This document shows positions 60,056-64,000 of a stretch of DNA of 64,000 nt, piece by piece (the stretch's first letter is position 1; every line of letters starts with the position of its first letter). The stretch is from the NCBI GenBank assembly GCA_015680685.1, contig MNCI01022655.1, positions 850,052 through 914,051 on the forward strand, in the 5' to 3' direction. The translations under genes were made by a program, and so were the position numbers. A model generated the notes under the pieces. That model saw only the letters and a program-made list of their open reading frames with translations. It was not told the DNA's origin and made no database searches. The DNA comes from Gnetum montanum. Its lineage: Eukaryota > Streptophyta > Gnetopsida > Gnetales > Gnetaceae.

Positions 60056-60840
60056 TATTACTAGCCTCAACACTAGCATCAAGCACAATGGAAACAACCA
60101 CAGTCATGGGGAAGGATACCACCAAACTAGCCTTACCCTTATTTCCAGGTGAACCCATATGGATATTATGTTCAACACCCTATTTCACCAACCAGTTTTA
60201 CTTCCTCTACTTCAAATCACTAGTACCACTCTCCAAAATATCAACATCTCACAACATCTTATATATGAGGTCACCACATCACATCTCTCATCCTTTGGCA
60301 TACCCTCAATATTCTTATACTCACCTCTATCATATGTCACCTCCAACAACATAGGAAGGCTTAACATCACAACATCAATGAGAGAATTCCACTTATGCTA
60401 GAAACATACACATAAATGATAATTCTAGTAGATCTTAGCCAAAGTCTTGGAAACATCCCTTCTAGGGAAAAGGTCTTAAGCTAAGGAAAAATGCTCATGG
60501 ACCTACTGCATTACCTAAACTAGCACAAGGCCAATCTGATGCAATAACCTTCCTCACAAAAATGATGTCTTCTTATCATACAAAAAAATCAATAACCATC
60601 ACCACTCCAACATAAGACATAAACAATAAATCTATCATTGTAGAGAGAAAAAAGAATCCATGCATCACCAATAATGATAAAGTGTGCAGTTGTGGGCTAG
60701 AAGTTCAAAATATTAACACAACCCCTATACTAGCCCACCATAAAGTTCAAGAGAAAGTGTGTGAGCAAAAGCTAGTCTACGTAGTAGCCACTAAACCAAA
60801 AGATACCTAGTGGCTTGAAAATGAAAATATAAAACTATCT
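60053..60840 (+). pseudogene. RE8 Thr/Ser/Pro-rich coding relic
   Basis: Frame-open pieces (to 60354 and 60401) are rich in Ser, Thr, Pro, His and Tyr, as in the low-complexity tail of some plant Gag proteins. No protease triad is seen. Family and function are not recognised. Confidence 0.35.
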
Positions 60841-62889
60841 CAAAGATGTATGGAAATGATTGATTTACTTATCAGTTTTGGAATTTTCTAATTCTTCATA
60901 TGTTTTTCATTTATTAATATTTTTATTTTCTTTATATTTTTCTCTTTTCTTGAGTCATTCTCTTTATGTTTTATGAATGTATTTTATGTTTTAATTAATA
61001 AAATCGCAAAGTCATGATGTAGAAGTCAATGCTTTGTGTTGGGTTTTTTATGCTATGCTATCAAGATGATTGGGTAAGTAATTATGTAAAGTAGTGAGAC
61101 CACCTCACCCATCCCTCTAATTATCTAAATGAAATGTCTTTTTCATGAAAACAATTTGGTTCTTCTTTTATGAAACTAAAATTAGTTAATGATCATTGTA
61201 TTTTGAAAAAATAAAAAATGATCAAGTGGGAATGAGAAAGGGTGTGACCTCAAGGGAACTTGTTCGGATCTCTTCATGACTTCCTTCATGTGGTTTATGA
61301 CTCTTAAAATGTATCATCACTCCCCCATTGACCAATAAAAAGGAAGATTTGTCTTTGCATGGTGTGGTTCCCATTAGAAAAAAAATAAAAAAATAAAAAT
61401 AATGGGAATTCAAAGCACATCCTTTAGACACAATAATGATCCACATGCATTGGTTATGGGGCTATAAAGACATGTTATCCATGCTTGAAGGTGTCCCTCT
61501 AACTAAGGACCTTCCTTCCTTCTTCTCTTTTCTTCTCTTTATGGCATGATGATTATTCTTTGTGGTGGTTATGGACTCATGGTGGTTGGAAAGAGGAAAC
61601 ACATCAATGCAAGGTCACTATTCATGGTATGGACTTAGTTTGAACTTGGACAGATAGGTATGTTGACCATTTTAATCAGATGTCATAAGAACTTCTTGAT
61701 CTCTACAATTCATTCTCATTACATTATTCACCTCATTGCTACATGAGATTATAAGCCTTTTAGTTTTGTGTAGTATAGTGCAACATCCTAACAATGATAG
61801 TTGTGTGTTGTTTGGAACAAAGGCATGGTCTACATTTAACTTCTTTGGTGTCCATGGACATCTATAGAAGTGGTTATGTAAGGGCATTATGGAAAGAGCG
61901 TACATTGGGAGGACCCACTTGCATAACTTTTGTTGATCATGCCTTTTATCAAACCTTCACATCTTCTAGAACATCAATGACAATTTTTTTTTTGAATTTA
62001 TGCATGATTTTGGGACTACTTCTCATCTATTTCATTAATTTTTCCTACTTTTCTATTTCCATATCCATTAATATTCCTTGGGCATCTTCTAAATTATATC
62101 TTTGGTTTCAATTATTCAAAATCCTATGTGCTTCCCAGGTTATACTTATTGGTCATGGGGGCTAGGGATGCATGTTTTAAAATTTTAAAAATTTTTCTAT
62201 GATCCTATCTTTGAACATCATGGTAACTAATAGTAACTGATCAAAATAATGTAAAAAACTTAATGATTGTATTTACCTCATATCCTTGGATAGAGGATGC
62301 TATAATTGCCTTGTGCTTAAATGAAAACTAAGGCATTTGACAAGGGTTATCTATTAAGGAAAATTTACCACAAGTAATGTTGATCCTTTAGTAACTACAA
62401 GTGATGCTAAAAGAAACATCTAAGGAAGAAGGTCTTTTGCTAGGCATGAAAATGAAGTTCAGAGAGGGAAAATGAAGGATATAACCATGGAAACATCATA
62501 GCACATACAAGATAGTAGATCAAGCTTCACATGTTTTCTAGATCCATGGGGCAATGAGAAGAAATTTCAGTCCACCCTTCAAGAATGTTTTGCATAACCA
62601 AAGAAGCACCAACATAACAATCAAGGTTAAAATTTTACCATTGCTAGTGACAACAAGAAGAATCATCTTTAGTAGATTTTAAGGACATTTACAAATTTTG
62701 TAATCTTCAATGTCTATTCAGTCTTTTTTTCACTCTATCATTTTATATGCTTCCACTTAAATAAAATTTTGTAATGCAACATTCAAAGTCAATCAATAGT
62801 TTGCATATTAGTCCATAATCACATACCTTCCCAATATTTTATAAGAAATTTATTCCTCATTTTATTTAACTCAAGGACAATTTTTCATT
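60841..62889 (+). other. RE8 3' noncoding zone
   Basis: This is about 2 kb of AT-rich DNA between the Gag relic and the polypurine tract. Only short frames occur (for example 61222-61446, 61794-62165) and none resembles pol. The end (62868-62903, with CTCAAGGACAATTTTTC then CATGGGAGTA) is like the conserved run-up to the 3' LTR in plant Ty3/gypsy elements. Confidence 0.5.
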
Positions 62890-62892
62890 CAG

Positions 62893-62903
62893 TCATGGGA
62901 GTA
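62893..62903 (+). promoter_or_regulatory. RE8 polypurine tract
   Basis: TCATGGGAGTA precedes the LTR start TGATGAG directly, a usual junction in plant Ty3/gypsy elements. Confidence 0.6.
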
Positions 62904-63829
62904 TGATGAGTCATGATTTGCTTGGCCTTGACATTGGAGCCTTGACATCTGATGAATTGCTATTTTCTATCTTCTCCAACATTGGGTATGTGACATTGAA
63001 GCTATGATGTCAGGTACATGACATTGGGACTGGCTACAACATTTGGTATCCAACATCAGGGTATATAATTTGGTGTATGAATATAGTGCTTGGGCTCCCA
63101 TTTTGAGTCATTTTCGCATTATTTTTTTATAGTTTTTTCAATAGAGTAGTTGAATTCTTACAATTTTATTTTGTAATCTTAGAGAACAATCAATGAATGC
63201 CCACAGAGTGGATCTGAGTTAGTTGTACAAAGTCTTATTCAATTGGTGATGTATCTAGACATATTCTATGAAAGACAATAAGATCAAGATTGATTCTTAT
63301 TCATTGTAGCACTTTGACTTAAATTAGATTTACTTTCCATGCAATTTACTTTTCATGTACTTAGTTAATATTTACATTTTCATGCATGTTAATTAATTAA
63401 GAACATAAGTATGATTGCTTTGCTTCGAGCATGTGTATGACTCTTGGTAATCCTTGCAACACTTAACATTTGAAACCCAACATCATTATATGTGTTTAGG
63501 ATGTGCATGGGAAGTGGGATTAGATACTTATGTTAGGGTAGCTGATTATCAACTAGCAACTAGATTAGTTGAATTGATTACAAATTGAGTTTCAACCTAT
63601 TGTTAATTGTAGAACAATAAAATATAAAATAATAAAAATCATATGTCTCACTTTGTACTAAACCATACATGATGAAGCTACCATTAGTCTAAGTGGGAAG
63701 ACAATGAACTACAATCAAGGCATAGTAATCTAGATCCCACAACTAGTCCCATGCATGGAATTTGACTAGATCATGCATGAACACTTATGATTCATATGGT
63801 TGGGCATAGCGGTAACTTGTCACTCATCA
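62904..63829 (+). repeat. RE8 3' LTR
   Basis: It starts TGATGAGTCATGATT and ends CACTCATCA, with ATGTC at 63830-63834 after it. It pairs with 57391-58312. Confidence 0.9.
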
Positions 63830-63834
63830 ATGTC
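63830..63834. other. RE8 target-site duplication, right
   Basis: ATGTC, identical to 57386-57390, after which the RE7 Gag frame resumes. Confidence 0.85.
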
Positions 63835-64000
63835 CTACCTAAAGGATCCATATCCTTCATTGAAGACCTTATAGCCCAGTTTGTTAACCACTTCAAGCAT
63901 AACTTAAAGCTTGATAGTATGCTTGACCAACTCATGAAAGTCAAGTAGGGATCCTTTGAGCCAATGCAGAAGTTCATCCAATGATGGAATGACCTATTAA
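63835..64000 (+). pseudogene. RE7 gag, continuation after RE8
   Basis: The frame gives LPKGSISFIEDLIAQFVNHF and DQLMKVK, then a stop and FEPMQKFIQ. It matches RE5 Gag at 29853-29975 and RE1 Gag (EPVQKFIQRW), and runs off the window. Confidence 0.75.

Larger units (their letters stand above)
57391..63829 (+). mobile_element. RE8: gag-only LTR retrotransposon with tRNA-Asp primer site
   Basis: The LTRs are at 57391-58312 and 62904-63829, with target duplication ATGTC, a tRNA-Asp-like primer site at 58314 and a purine-rich segment before the 3' LTR. The 4.6-kb interior has a decayed gag with a zinc-knuckle-like motif but no protease, RT or integrase that I can see. It belongs to a lineage different from RE1-RE7. 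Confidence 0.9.
54136..64000 (+). mobile_element. RE7: gag LTR retrotransposon, continues past right edge, split by RE8
   Basis: A plus-strand 5' LTR (54136-55598), primer site, leader and gag (56180 onward) are followed by RE8. The Gag frame resumes at 63835 and runs to the window end. It is the same family as RE5. The 3' part is not in the window. Confidence 0.8.

Noticed and set aside
59937-60354. Frames with poly-Pro (minus) and poly-Gly (plus)
   Set aside because: Produced by the 28-base G run; no biological protein is implied.
1-64000. tRNA, rRNA or single-copy host genes
   Set aside because: No cloverleaf box A/B pair, rRNA core or long non-transposon frame was recognised by eye; a covariance-model search could still find small RNAs.

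Overview
The window is plant nuclear DNA of the kind found in very large, repeat-filled genomes, and I suspect a gymnosperm or similar plant (inference). I found no host gene, rRNA, tRNA or bacterial feature. Almost every base can be assigned to old, mutated LTR retrotransposons of Ty3/gypsy type, nested in and beside each other. I call them RE1-RE8, plus one solo LTR. Most changes between LTR copies look like G:C to A:T transitions, as expected of long-methylated, silenced DNA.

Layout. RE1 (1-8739, minus, cut by the left edge) has a 5' LTR, leader, gag, protease and, on the opposite strand, a spliced accessory gene. It sits inside the protease codons of RE2 (8740-13444, minus, LTR truncated). 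RE3 (13445-24514, minus) is the only element with polymerase: gag, protease, an RNase H upstream of reverse transcriptase, RT, RNase H, integrase and a 3' ORF. RE4 (minus remnants at 24515-26066 and 51730 to about 54135) is split by RE5 (26067-51729, plus). RE5 is split by RE6 (33589-46330, minus), which is complete, with target duplication GGGTA. RE6 carries an opposite-strand solo LTR at 41340-43670. RE7 (54136 to beyond 64000, plus) is split in gag by RE8 (57391-63829, plus), with target duplication ATGTC.

RE1, RE2, RE5, RE6 and RE7 form one family group. They share an LTR start near TGAAACACCAC, a primer-binding site near TGGTGCTAGAAGGAGG and a Gag with a DDPISP-type motif; RE1, RE2 and RE5 also share a protease with DDG in place of the usual D[S/T]G. 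RE6 and RE5 can be read from LTR to LTR and contain no recognisable RT, RNase H or integrase, so they look like large gag-protease elements that depend on a helper. RE8, a different lineage with a decayed tRNA-Asp primer site, also has gag but no pol.

The most interesting unexplained structures are short arrays (25-36 bp period) built on a TTAAACTAGCA core. They recur in RE1, RE5 and RE6 downstream of protease, and again inside the Gag-protease linker of RE6. Next come a roughly 190-bp periodic array of palindromic cores (CCATGCTAG..CTAGCATGG type) in RE4/RE5, a different palindrome (GCTACGCTAC..GTAGCGTAGC) in the LTRs and leaders of RE1, RE2, RE6 and the solo LTR, and the antisense spliced gene of RE1. 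All boundaries come from reading the sequence by eye; no database search was run.
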